In this document: in pieces, positions 20,490-28,046 of the stretch
Position numbering within the stretch: position 1 is the stretch's first letter
Layout of the letters: each line of letters starts with the position of its first letter
Source: Actinomycetota bacterium
Lineage (GTDB): Bacteria; Actinomycetota; Acidimicrobiia; Acidimicrobiales; MedAcidi-G1
DNA length: 64,000 nucleotides
Reading direction: 5' to 3'
Assembly (NCBI GenBank): GCA_014381945.1
Contig: JACNKQ010000075.1
Span: 46,618-110,617 of the forward strand
Made by a program: the position numbers and the translations under genes
Notes under the pieces: generated by a model
What the model was told of the DNA's origin: nothing
Databases searched by the model: none
Seen by the model: only the letters and a program-made list of their open reading frames with translations

Positions 20490-21268
20490 GTGGTCTCGTC
20501 TCCAAGCACTCGGTCCAACAGGACATCGAATTCCGCTGCCGCCTCGGAGGCACCCGGCCGACTGCCCAACCCGTGGATCGGCAACGACTGGGCCGCTGCC
20601 TCCGCCACGGCGGCCCGGAGGTGGATGGGCGGCAGGCAGGTCTCCGGATACGTCTCGGACAACTGCTCGTGCCAGTAGCGGCCGTCCCGGGTCCGTCCCA
20701 GCCGGTTGATGGCGATCCCAACCAGTCGGGGGCTGTCGTCGATGCGTCGAAGGCGGATCCGTTCGATGGTCTGGAGCATCCGGGCCACCCCGTCCGCCGC
20801 CCAGGCGCCAGGCTCGGTCACCAGCAGGACACGGTCGGCTGCGAACAGCGCGTTGATGGTCAGAAGGCCCAGGGACGGAGGGCAGTCGACCAGCACCAGC
20901 GGCCATGACGAGCCGTTCATCGCCATCTGGAGGCGGTCCTGACCGCCGAGGGGGTCGGTGGCGAGCTGGGCCTCGCGGACTGAGAGACCAGGGGACGCAG
21001 CAGCCAACAACGGGCTGCGTCCACACTCGTGGGGCCATCCCGTTGACTCGACCGCCGCCAAGAGGCCGCCGGGCCGCTCCTGTTCGAGGACCAGGTCGAT
21101 ACCACGCGTCGGCTCGAAGACACCGAGACCGGTAGAGGCGTTCCCCTGGGGATCGAGGTCGACGACGAGCGTCTCGATCCCCCGGGCCGCCGCCGCCGAA
21201 GTCAGTCCCAGGACCACGGTCGTCTTCCCGACGCCACCCTTCTGGTTCACGACCGCGACCACAGGCAT
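20486..21268 (-). CDS. Orphan ParA/MinD-type ATPase
   Basis: A 260-residue deviant-Walker ATPase. The P-loop KGGVGKTT is at 10-17 with the ParA signature lysine. Later motifs are LVVDLDPQGNAS (switch I region) and LVLVDCPPSLG (Walker B). ParA proteins position chromosomes, plasmids or protein complexes through ATP-dependent DNA or membrane binding. No ParB gene or parS-like site is evident here, and the coupled downstream gene encodes a small membrane protein, so a cargo-positioning role is more likely than chromosome segregation. It carries a leaderless-type promoter. Confidence 0.88.
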   Translation of the reverse strand: MPVVAVVNQKGGVGKTTVVLGLTSAAAARGIETLVVDLDPQGNASTGLGVFEPTRGIDLVLEQERPGGLLAAVESTGWPHECGRSPLLAAASPGLSVREAQLATDPLGGQDRLQMAMNGSSWPLVLVDCPPSLGLLTINALFAADRVLLVTEPGAWAADGVARMLQTIERIRLRRIDDSPRLVGIAINRLGRTRDGRYWHEQLSETYPETCLPPIHLRAAVAEAAAQSLPIHGLGSRPGASEAAAEFDVLLDRVLGDETT

Positions 21269-21280
21269 GGGGGCAACCTA
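21269..21280 (-). promoter_or_regulatory. Leaderless -10 element of the parA-like gene
   Basis: On the minus strand TAGGTT (21275-21280) lies six bases before ATG 21268. The divergent mutM gene has the same arrangement 45 bases away. Confidence 0.65.
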
Positions 21281-21324
21281 TCCGAACCCGACCGGTGCCA
21301 GAAGACCCCCTCCCCGTAGATCGG

Positions 21325-21336
21325 TACGGTGGCGGG
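21325..21336 (+). promoter_or_regulatory. Leaderless -10 element of mutM
   Basis: TACGGT at 21325-21330 is followed by six bases and ATG 21337. This rules out the upstream in-frame ATG at 21295, which would lie before the -10. Confidence 0.65.
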
Positions 21337-22149
21337 ATGCCAGAGCTCCCCGAGGTCGAGACCGTGCGCGGGCAACTCGAACCGCTCCTCGTCGGAGCCC
21401 GCATCATCGACGGGGACTCCCATCCCTCGGGCAAGTTCAACCAGGCCCCGGATGCCGTGGGACACTCCATCGAGGCGGTACGGCGGCGCGGCAAGTACCT
21501 CCTGGTCGACCTGCTTCCCGACCGGGGCGGCCGGCGTGAGCTCATCGTCCACCTGGGCATGACCGGCGGTCTCCATGTTGTCCCTTCGCCCGACGACGAC
21601 CCGTACCAGCGGGCCCGTTGGGGCCTCGACGACGGCCGACACCTGGTGTTTCGCGACATCCGCCGCTTCGGCCGCATCGCGGTCGTTGCGCACGGCGACC
21701 ACCGCTCCCTGCCGACCCTCCACCAACTCGGGCCCGAGCCGTTCGACCCCGGCCTCGATGCCGCCGGGTTCCACGCCCGCCTCGTACGGAGCAACCGTCG
21801 CATCAAGACCCACCTGCTCTCCCAGCGGCCCATCGCCGGGGTGGGCAACATCTACGCCGACGAGGCGCTCTGGCGGGCCTGCATCCATCCCGGTGCGCGT
21901 CGGGTCGGCCTCGAACGCTCAGGTCGCCTGCTCGACGCCCTGCGCTCCGTCCTCACAGAGGCCCTGGCGCACAACGGTACGACCCTGCGCGACTTCCGGA
22001 CGGTCGACGGCGCCACGGGATCGAACCAGCACCGCCTCGACTGCTACGGCCGTTCCGGCCAGCCGTGTGGTCGATGCGGCTCGGCGCTCACCAGCAGGTC
22101 CCTCGACCAGCGGACCAGCACCTGGTGCCCGACCTGTCAGGCCCGCTGA
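21337..22149 (+). CDS. mutM: Formamidopyrimidine-DNA glycosylase (Fpg/Nei family)
   Basis: A 270-residue base-excision repair glycosylase/AP lyase for oxidised bases. After Met removal the chain begins PELPEVETV, with the catalytic Pro and Glu. RRRGKYLLVDL supplies the conserved lysine region, NIYADEALW the helix-two-turn-helix, and the C-terminus is a zinc finger with C-x2-C (CGRCGSAL) and C-x2-C (WCPTCQ), with QRTSTW carrying the DNA-contacting Arg. The start at 21337 is fixed by PELPEVETV and the leaderless promoter. Fpg versus Nei specificity is uncertain, though the sequence looks Fpg-like. Confidence 0.93.
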   Translation: MPELPEVETVRGQLEPLLVGARIIDGDSHPSGKFNQAPDAVGHSIEAVRRRGKYLLVDLLPDRGGRRELIVHLGMTGGLHVVPSPDDDPYQRARWGLDDGRHLVFRDIRRFGRIAVVAHGDHRSLPTLHQLGPEPFDPGLDAAGFHARLVRSNRRIKTHLLSQRPIAGVGNIYADEALWRACIHPGARRVGLERSGRLLDALRSVLTEALAHNGTTLRDFRTVDGATGSNQHRLDCYGRSGQPCGRCGSALTSRSLDQRTSTWCPTCQAR

Positions 22150-22198
22150 ACCCGGCAGGAGGTGGCGGGGGTGCCCACCTCGGACAGGGGCCGCCCTC

Positions 22199-22211
22199 TA
22201 CGCTCGGCGCC
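22199..22211 (+). promoter_or_regulatory. Leaderless -10 element of the DUF3048 gene
   Basis: TACGCT at 22199-22204 is followed by seven bases and GTG 22212, which is also the start that yields a clean signal peptide. Confidence 0.6.
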
Positions 22212-23900
22212 GTGCATTCCCGTCCCCTCCGTCGTCTCGCCGTGGCATCACTCGGTTTGGCACTCGGTGTGGCACTCGGTGCGCTAGCGGCCATGAACGT
22301 CGCAGACGCAGGCCCGAACGACGGAGAGATCGCAGCGCTGCACGACGAGATAGCGGCCGAGGAAGCTGAGATCGCAGTCCTGGCCCAACAGGTCGGGACC
22401 ATCGAGCAGCAGGTCTCCGATCTTCGGGCTCTCATAGCCGAGGGCGATCAGGCGATCATGAACCTCGAAGCCGACATAGCAGAGGCCGAAGCCCGCATCG
22501 CTGCCGAGGACCACGAGCTCGAGGTCCTCCCGGTCCGGATCGAACTGCTGGCCGACCTCGTGATCGAGCACTACCTCGAGCTGGACGAGCCGACGACGGT
22601 CCGACACGTCATGGCGATCGATTCGTACGTCAAGAACGACGAGCGCATGAACGCAGTTCTCACCCAGTCCGCTGAGATGACCGGCGATGCACTCGAGAGC
22701 CTCCGCACCCAGATGCTGTACGAGGCCGTGATCGACGCCGCCAGCGACGAACTGGACCAGGTGTACGCCCACCTGCGCCTCGACAGCGACCGGGCACTGT
22801 CGCTCTACGACCTCGTGGAGTCGTCCGAGGAACGACGCCTGATCGCCGTTGGCGACCGCGACGAGGGTGTTGCCGCCGTTCCTGCGCTCGAGGGCCGCAT
22901 CACCTCGTCCGAGGACGAGATCGCCGCAGCGCTCGCTGAGGTCGCTACGGCACATGCCGCAGTCGGGGACATCCAGGTGACGATCGCCGCTGCGCGGACA
23001 GAGATCGCCCGCCTCGAGTCGCTCAACGTCTCGAAGGCGTGGACGGGCCTCCAGGGACGCGACACCGGCCGTCCGGCACTGGCCGTGAAGATCGACAACG
23101 CATCGGCGGCACGCCCCCAGACGGGCATAAACGAGGCGGACGTCGTCTACGAGGAGATCGTCGAGGCGGGCCTCACACGCTTCATAGCCATCTTCCAGAC
23201 CACCAGCCCCGGCACTGTCGGACCCGTCCGGTCGGGACGGACCTCCGACCCAATCCTGCTCGAGGGCTTCGACCGGCCCCTGTTCGCCTACTCCGGCGCC
23301 AACCGGGGCACCAACAATGCCATCGACGCCTCCCCGCTCGTCACGGTCGGCTACAACGACGCAACGTCGGCCTACTGGCGGTCCTCGTCGCGGCGTGCAC
23401 CACACAACCTGTACGCCTCCACCGACAGGCTCTGGGCGACCCATCCGGACCGCACCGACCTGTCACCGGCACCGTTCGAGTTCGGCTGGCTGGGACAGCC
23501 CCTGCCCGACTCTGCGGTCGCTGCAGCGGGCGTCACGGTCGACTTCGGCCGGTTGGTCGCCGACTACTCGTGGGACGGATCCGGGTGGCAGCGATCGACC
23601 AACGGTGACGCCCACTACGACATGGACGGAGTCCGCGTGGCACCCGCCAACGTGGTCGTCCAGTTCACGCCGTACGGCAGGAGTTCGGCGGACAACCGCT
23701 CACCTGAGGCCCGGACGGTGGGTTCCGGCACGGCGTGGGTGTTCACGGCCGGCCACCTGATCGTGGCCGAGTGGAACCGTCCCGACCCCGCACGTCCTGC
23801 CACGATCACCATCGACGGCGAACTACTCCTGCTCTCACCCGGGCGTACCTGGGTGGCGCTCGCCGATGCCGACAGGCCCGAAGACACCGTCTGGCGCTGA
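22212..23900 (+). CDS. Secreted coiled-coil protein with C-terminal DUF3048 domain
   Basis: A 562-residue exported protein. Residues 1-33 form a signal peptide with a basic start (RPLRRL) and a hydrophobic core; there is no lipobox Cys. Residues about 37-275 are acidic, heptad-rich coiled coil (runs such as EIAALHDEIAAEEAEIAVL), resembling the hinge coils of PcsB-type hydrolase regulators. From about 283 a DUF3048 (YerB-like) domain begins with GRPALAVKIDNASAARPQTG, then VGPVRSGRTSDP, and ends near residue 560. YerB-type proteins are usually lipoproteins without such a coil, so the fusion is notable. The function of DUF3048 is not known to me. Confidence 0.85.
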   Translation: MHSRPLRRLAVASLGLALGVALGALAAMNVADAGPNDGEIAALHDEIAAEEAEIAVLAQQVGTIEQQVSDLRALIAEGDQAIMNLEADIAEAEARIAAEDHELEVLPVRIELLADLVIEHYLELDEPTTVRHVMAIDSYVKNDERMNAVLTQSAEMTGDALESLRTQMLYEAVIDAASDELDQVYAHLRLDSDRALSLYDLVESSEERRLIAVGDRDEGVAAVPALEGRITSSEDEIAAALAEVATAHAAVGDIQVTIAAARTEIARLESLNVSKAWTGLQGRDTGRPALAVKIDNASAARPQTGINEADVVYEEIVEAGLTRFIAIFQTTSPGTVGPVRSGRTSDPILLEGFDRPLFAYSGANRGTNNAIDASPLVTVGYNDATSAYWRSSSRRAPHNLYASTDRLWATHPDRTDLSPAPFEFGWLGQPLPDSAVAAAGVTVDFGRLVADYSWDGSGWQRSTNGDAHYDMDGVRVAPANVVVQFTPYGRSSADNRSPEARTVGSGTAWVFTAGHLIVAEWNRPDPARPATITIDGELLLLSPGRTWVALADADRPEDTVWR

Positions 23901-23926
23901 CCGGGGAGCCGCCGCGCCGCCTTGAG

Positions 23927-24853
23927 TCAGGCAAACAGGTCGGCCGGGGGCGTGCCGTCCGGGAGGACGGTGAGCCGTTCGACCCCGTCCTCGGTGACCA
24001 GCAACGTGTGCTCGAACTGGGCGGTGCGTCGGCCATCGAGGGTCACGGCCGTCCAGTCGTCGTCCCAGAGGGCGCAGGAGGGGTTGCCCAGGGTGAGCAT
24101 GGGCTCGATCGTGAACGTCATCCCGGCGACGAGGACGGTGCCGTCGCCCGGATCGAAGTAGTGCTTGACCTGCAGTCCGCTGTGGAACTCGGTTCCGATG
24201 CCGTGGCCGATGAACTCCCGGACGACGCCGAGACCGTGCCTGTGTGCGTGGCGCTCGATGGCCCGACCGATGGCGTGCACCGGCTGGGCGGGCCGCACGG
24301 CGTCGATGCCCCGATCCATTGCGACCCGGGTCTCGGCAACGAGGCGCCGGGAGTGGTCGTCGACCTCGCCGACCAGAAACGTCACCGAGGTGTCGCCGTG
24401 GACCCCGTCCAGGAAGATCGTGACATCGATGTTGACTATGTCGCCGTCGGCCAGGGGCCGGCTGTCGGGAATTCCGTGGCAGATGACCTCGTTGACCGAT
24501 GTGCACACCGACTTGGGGTAGCCGCGGTAGTTGAGCGGGCTCGGATACCCGCCCCGGGCAACGGTGGCGTCGTGGACTACGGCATCGATCCGGTCGGTGG
24601 TGACGCCGGGCCGCACCGCACGTCCGGCCTCGACGAGGATCTCGGCGGCGGCCATGCCCGCCCGGCGCATCCGCTGAACCTCGTCGGTGGTGCGCACAGT
24701 CGACGACCGGGGAGGCCCCGGATCACCGGTGGCGGCGTAGGGGGGCCGTCCGATTTCGGAAGGGACAGGGCGGGTCGGGCTGAGAAGCCCCGGACGCACC
24801 GGGGGCTCGGAGACAGGAGCGTCGGGAACACTCCGCCGTTTGCGCTTCGCCAT
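23927..24853 (-). CDS. map: Type I methionine aminopeptidase with N-terminal extension
   Basis: Removes the initiator Met from nascent proteins. The five metal ligands are visible: Asp in NIDVTIFLDG, Asp in HGDTS, His in FIGHGIG, Glu in FTIEPML and Glu in QFEHTLLV. The 308-residue chain carries about 50 extra N-terminal residues, a basic KRKRR followed by a Pro-rich PPVRPGLLSPTRPVP. That is the layout of mycobacterial MapB, where the extension contains an SH3-binding-like Pro motif. It has a leaderless promoter and converges on the DUF3048 gene. Confidence 0.95.
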   Translation of the reverse strand: MAKRKRRSVPDAPVSEPPVRPGLLSPTRPVPSEIGRPPYAATGDPGPPRSSTVRTTDEVQRMRRAGMAAAEILVEAGRAVRPGVTTDRIDAVVHDATVARGGYPSPLNYRGYPKSVCTSVNEVICHGIPDSRPLADGDIVNIDVTIFLDGVHGDTSVTFLVGEVDDHSRRLVAETRVAMDRGIDAVRPAQPVHAIGRAIERHAHRHGLGVVREFIGHGIGTEFHSGLQVKHYFDPGDGTVLVAGMTFTIEPMLTLGNPSCALWDDDWTAVTLDGRRTAQFEHTLLVTEDGVERLTVLPDGTPPADLFA

Positions 24854-24865
24854 CCGGCGAGGCTA
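24854..24865 (-). promoter_or_regulatory. Leaderless -10 element of map
   Basis: On the minus strand TAGCCT (24860-24865) lies six bases before ATG 24853. Confidence 0.65.
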
Positions 24866-24885
24866 CCGGCGGCCACCGGCTGAAA

Positions 24886-25341
24886 TCAGCGGAGGAAGCG
24901 GCTGACAGCGTCGACCACGCAGGCAGGGCGGTCGCTGCCCTCGATCTCGACGGTTGCCCGGATCACGGTCTGGTAGCCGCCAGGCACCTCGTCGACCGAG
25001 ACGAGTTCCGCTGCGACGCGGACCCGGGAGCCCACCGGGACCGGCGCAGGAAACCGCACCCGGTCGGTCCCGTAGTTGATGCCCATCGAGATGCCCTCAA
25101 CCTGCACCACCTGGGGCAGGAGGAAGTTGGTGAGCGCCAGGGTCAGGTAGCCATGGGCGATCGTCGAACCGAACGGACCGGCTGCCGCCATCCCGGGATC
25201 GACGTGGATCCACTGGTGGTCGCCCGTGGCGTCGGCAAACAGGTCGATCCGGGCCTGGTCGATCTCGAGCCACCCGCTGTGTCCCAGGTGGCTGCCGACG
25301 GCGTCAGGGAGCTCGTCCGGGCTGGTGAACACGGTCGGCAC
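24886..25341 (-). CDS. MaoC-family (R)-specific enoyl-CoA hydratase
   Basis: A 151-residue hotdog protein with the MaoC hydratase motif: DATGDHQWIHVD, containing the catalytic Asp-x4-His, followed by GPFGSTIAHGYLTLAL. The family hydrates 2-enoyl-CoA to (R)-3-hydroxyacyl-CoA or acts on related substrates. Start GTG 25341 is supported by the best Shine-Dalgarno in the window (AGGAGGA, seven bases upstream); a longer in-frame reading upstream lacks support. It is divergent from the cation exporter. Confidence 0.88.
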   Translation of the reverse strand: MPTVFTSPDELPDAVGSHLGHSGWLEIDQARIDLFADATGDHQWIHVDPGMAAAGPFGSTIAHGYLTLALTNFLLPQVVQVEGISMGINYGTDRVRFPAPVPVGSRVRVAAELVSVDEVPGGYQTVIRATVEIEGSDRPACVVDAVSRFLR

Positions 25342-25444
25342 GGCAGATCCTCCTGGTCGATGACGGGCCTCCGGATCGGGGGCGCATGGCGACACTACGC
25401 TGCTCTCCGACCCGAAACCCCGACCGACAGGCGCAGACCGACCC

Positions 25445-26365
25445 ATGGCCGCAAGCGGAGGCACCCGTGCCGTGGTGGCGGCGCTGTTCGCCAACCTCGG
25501 CATCGCCGTGGCCAAGTTCGCCGGGTTCCTGATCACCCGTTCGTCGTCGATGCTGGCAGAAGGCGTGCATTCCATAGCCGATTCGACCAATCAGGCGCTC
25601 CTGCTGCTCGGTGGCCGCCGGTCCCGCCGACCCGCCACCACTGAGCACGCGTTCGGCTTCGCCCGGGAGCGCTACTTCTGGTCGTTCGTGGTGTCTGTGG
25701 TGCTGTTCACGCTCGGGTCGGCATTCGCCTTCTACGAGGGAATCGACAAGCTCCGCCACCCCCACGAGATGAAGGGACTCGGATGGGCGATCGGAATCCT
25801 CCTGATGGCCATCGTGCTCGAGGGATGGTCGTTTCGGACCGCCGTCATCGAGTCGAACCGACTTCGTGGACCTACCTCCTGGGGTCACTTCGTCCGCCAC
25901 ACCAAGCACCCTGAACTGCCGGTCGTGCTCCTCGAGGACCTCGGTGCGCTGGTCGGCCTCGTGATCGCCCTGGTGGCGGTCACCCTCGCCGAGGTCACGG
26001 GCGAGCCCCGCTGGGACGGTGCAGGCACCCTCGTCATCGGTCTGCTCCTCGGGGTGATCGCCCTGGTCCTCGCCCGCGAGATGAAGAGCCTGCTCATCGG
26101 CGAGTCCGCCGGCCCCAGGGACCAGCGGGCGATCGTCGAGGCGATCGAGTCGGCGCCTGCGACACGGCGCATCATCCACCTCCGTACCCAGCACCTCGGC
26201 CCCAACGAGATCCTGGTCGCCGTCAAGGTCCTGTTCGATGCGACGCTCGACACCGCCGGTGTGGCTGCCGCCATCGACGATGTCGAGACGCGTGTCCGTG
26301 CCGTGGTGCCGGATGCACACCCCATGTACGTGGAGCCGGCACTCGAACAGCCCCTCGTGGACTGA
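25445..26365 (+). CDS. Cation diffusion facilitator (CDF) exporter
   Basis: A 306-residue inner-membrane cation/proton antiporter, probably for Zn, Mn or Fe. The first metal site is in helix II, EGVHSIADSTNQ (His-x3-Asp). The helix V counterpart reads LLEDLGALVG, with an Asp but no His in the preceding position. About six hydrophobic helices are followed by a cytoplasmic domain (from about 220) with VKVLFDATLDTAG. The HAFGFARERYFWS loop is typical of the family branch that includes ZNT9-like proteins. A TACGCT -10 lies about 45 bases upstream, so this mRNA probably has a leader. Metal specificity is unknown. Confidence 0.85.
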   Translation: MAASGGTRAVVAALFANLGIAVAKFAGFLITRSSSMLAEGVHSIADSTNQALLLLGGRRSRRPATTEHAFGFARERYFWSFVVSVVLFTLGSAFAFYEGIDKLRHPHEMKGLGWAIGILLMAIVLEGWSFRTAVIESNRLRGPTSWGHFVRHTKHPELPVVLLEDLGALVGLVIALVAVTLAEVTGEPRWDGAGTLVIGLLLGVIALVLAREMKSLLIGESAGPRDQRAIVEAIESAPATRRIIHLRTQHLGPNEILVAVKVLFDATLDTAGVAAAIDDVETRVRAVVPDAHPMYVEPALEQPLVD

Positions 26366-26371
26366 TCCAGG

Positions 26372-27214
26372 TCAGGGCTGGTCGGGCAGGTTCGTCCAGC
26401 CCCTACCGTCCGCACGTCCGTACCAGCCGCCTGCGGCCATCGTGCCGCCGTCGACCATGAGGGTGTTGCCGGTCATGAACGACGACAGGTCGCTGGCCAG
26501 AAACAGCATCACCTTGGCGTAGTCGAGAGGTTGCCCCCAACGGCCGATCGGGATCCAGGAGCGGATCAGTGCCGGATCCCTGCCCCGCAGCATGCGGTCA
26601 CCGGGCGTCTGGAGCGTGTCGGCCATGTCGGGGGCGATGCAGTTGACGCGGATTCCGTCCTTGCCGACCTCGACCGCCAAGGATCTGGTGAACGCCGAGA
26701 CACCGGCGTTGAAAGCCGAGTAGGCGCTGTTGAGCGGTATGCCCCGGAACGCCTCGACCGTAGAGACGTTGATGACAACACCGCTCCCCCGCTCGCTCAT
26801 TGCCGGCAGGAATGCGCGCGTGCAGCGAAACACGTGGTGGAGTTGTATCTCGTACTGCGCAGCCCACTGCTCCTCGTCGGTCTCGGTGAACAGGCCGTTG
26901 GGCCGATAGTCGCCGACGTTGTTGACAAGGATGTCCACGGCACCGCCTGCTGCCTCGGTTGCAGTGGCATGGAGTAGTTCGATGGTCGCCGCCTCCCGGA
27001 TGTCGCCGACGACGGCGACGGCCGTCCCCCCGACCGCCTCGATGTCGGCGACCGTTGCCTGCGCCAGATCGGCGTCGATGTCGTTGAGCACCACGGAGGC
27101 ACCTGCTGCAGCGAACAGGCGGGACGTGGCGCCACCGATTCCGCCCCCGCCTCCAGTCACCACCGCAGTCGTTTCAGCCAGCGAGACCATCGCTGCAACG
27201 TCCGTTGGGTGCAT
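26372..27214 (-). CDS. Atypical short-chain dehydrogenase/reductase lacking the catalytic lysine
   Basis: A 280-residue classical-SDR fold protein. The cofactor motif TGGGGGIG is at 20-27 and NNVG at 98-101. The active-site helix reads AYSAFNAG: Tyr165 is present, but the invariant lysine four residues on is Asn169. The catalytic Ser position, 13 residues before Tyr, is Thr152, although Ser151 is adjacent. The protein may be inactive, use another base, or bind cofactor structurally. An internal GTG or ATG near residue 9-10 would also give a complete Rossmann fold. It ends 6 bases from the convergent CDF gene. Confidence 0.82.
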   Translation of the reverse strand: MHPTDVAAMVSLAETTAVVTGGGGGIGGATSRLFAAAGASVVLNDIDADLAQATVADIEAVGGTAVAVVGDIREAATIELLHATATEAAGGAVDILVNNVGDYRPNGLFTETDEEQWAAQYEIQLHHVFRCTRAFLPAMSERGSGVVINVSTVEAFRGIPLNSAYSAFNAGVSAFTRSLAVEVGKDGIRVNCIAPDMADTLQTPGDRMLRGRDPALIRSWIPIGRWGQPLDYAKVMLFLASDLSSFMTGNTLMVDGGTMAAGGWYGRADGRGWTNLPDQP

Positions 27215-27301
27215 GTGCGAAACCCCCGATCTACCGACCCCTGCGGCCTGCCTACCAGTTGGATTGTTCAGTCATCCAGACGGAGCGGCGTCAACCGTGC
27301 C

Positions 27302-28006
27302 TCAGGAGACCGATGCGCCCAGCAGGTTGCCGATCAGGTAGGTCGCCCCACAGGCCCCGATCGCCACCAACGTCTGGCGTAGCACCATGCGCCATGCGGG
27401 TCGCTCGGTGAGTCGGGCCAGGACGGCCCCGACCATCGCTGCAGCGCCGACGCCGAGCCCGACCGAGGCCCAGACGGCCCCCGTGCCTCCGCTCCCCAGC
27501 CATGGCACCAGCGGTATGAGCGCCCCCAGTGCGAAGAACGTGAAGCCGGCGAGTGCCGCCTTGAGGGGGTCTCCCAGCTGTGTCGGGTCGACGCCAAGTT
27601 CTTCGCGGGCGTGCACGTCGAGTGCCACCTCGGGATCAACCATGAACTCCTCAGCGATCCGGACCGCCTGCTCGTGGTCGAGGCCGCGGTCCCGGTAGAT
27701 CGAGGCCAGTTCCTGTGTCTCCATCTCGGGGTTGTCGCGGATGGAGATGCGCTCGATCTCGAGCTCTCGTTCGACCAGTTCGGCCTGGGCCCTCAGGGAC
27801 ACGTACTCCCCCGATCCCATCGAGATCGCTCCGGCCAAAAGGCCCGTGATGCCGGCCAGGCGGACGAGGGTGGGGTCGGTGCTCGCTCCTGCAAAGCCCA
27901 GGATCAGCGCCACGTTCGAGACGAGGCCGTCGCTGATGCCGAACACGGCGGCTCGGGCCGTGCCACCCTGCACGTCCCGGTGGCGGTGGACCATTGACGG
28001 TGACAT
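27302..28006 (-). CDS. VIT1/CCC1-family transporter
   Basis: A 234-residue membrane protein of the vacuolar iron transporter family, which moves Fe or Mn out of the cytoplasm. The first helices carry FGISDGLVSNVALILG and GAISMGSGEYVSLRAQAE, the two family signatures. The acidic metal-binding region follows, with RGLDHEQAVRIAEEFM, then three more hydrophobic helices. Met at 28006 was chosen because TAGGTT lies seven bases upstream, predicting a leaderless mRNA; the reading frame is open further upstream but lacks family features. Substrate is not determined. Confidence 0.88.
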   Translation of the reverse strand: MSPSMVHRHRDVQGGTARAAVFGISDGLVSNVALILGFAGASTDPTLVRLAGITGLLAGAISMGSGEYVSLRAQAELVERELEIERISIRDNPEMETQELASIYRDRGLDHEQAVRIAEEFMVDPEVALDVHAREELGVDPTQLGDPLKAALAGFTFFALGALIPLVPWLGSGGTGAVWASVGLGVGAAAMVGAVLARLTERPAWRMVLRQTLVAIGACGATYLIGNLLGASVS

Positions 28007-28019
28007 GGATCGGAACCTA
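28007..28019 (-). promoter_or_regulatory. Leaderless -10 element of the VIT-family gene
   Basis: On the minus strand TAGGTT (28014-28019) lies seven bases before ATG 28006. Confidence 0.55.
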
Positions 28020-28046
28020 CTGCCTCGTCCGGGGCACGTGTGGGGG

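Noticed and set aside
20178..21851. Long minus-strand frame through the small membrane protein, parA and mutM
   Set aside because: Only its last 103 codons, starting at the ATGA overlap with parA, look like protein. The rest is antisense or out of frame.
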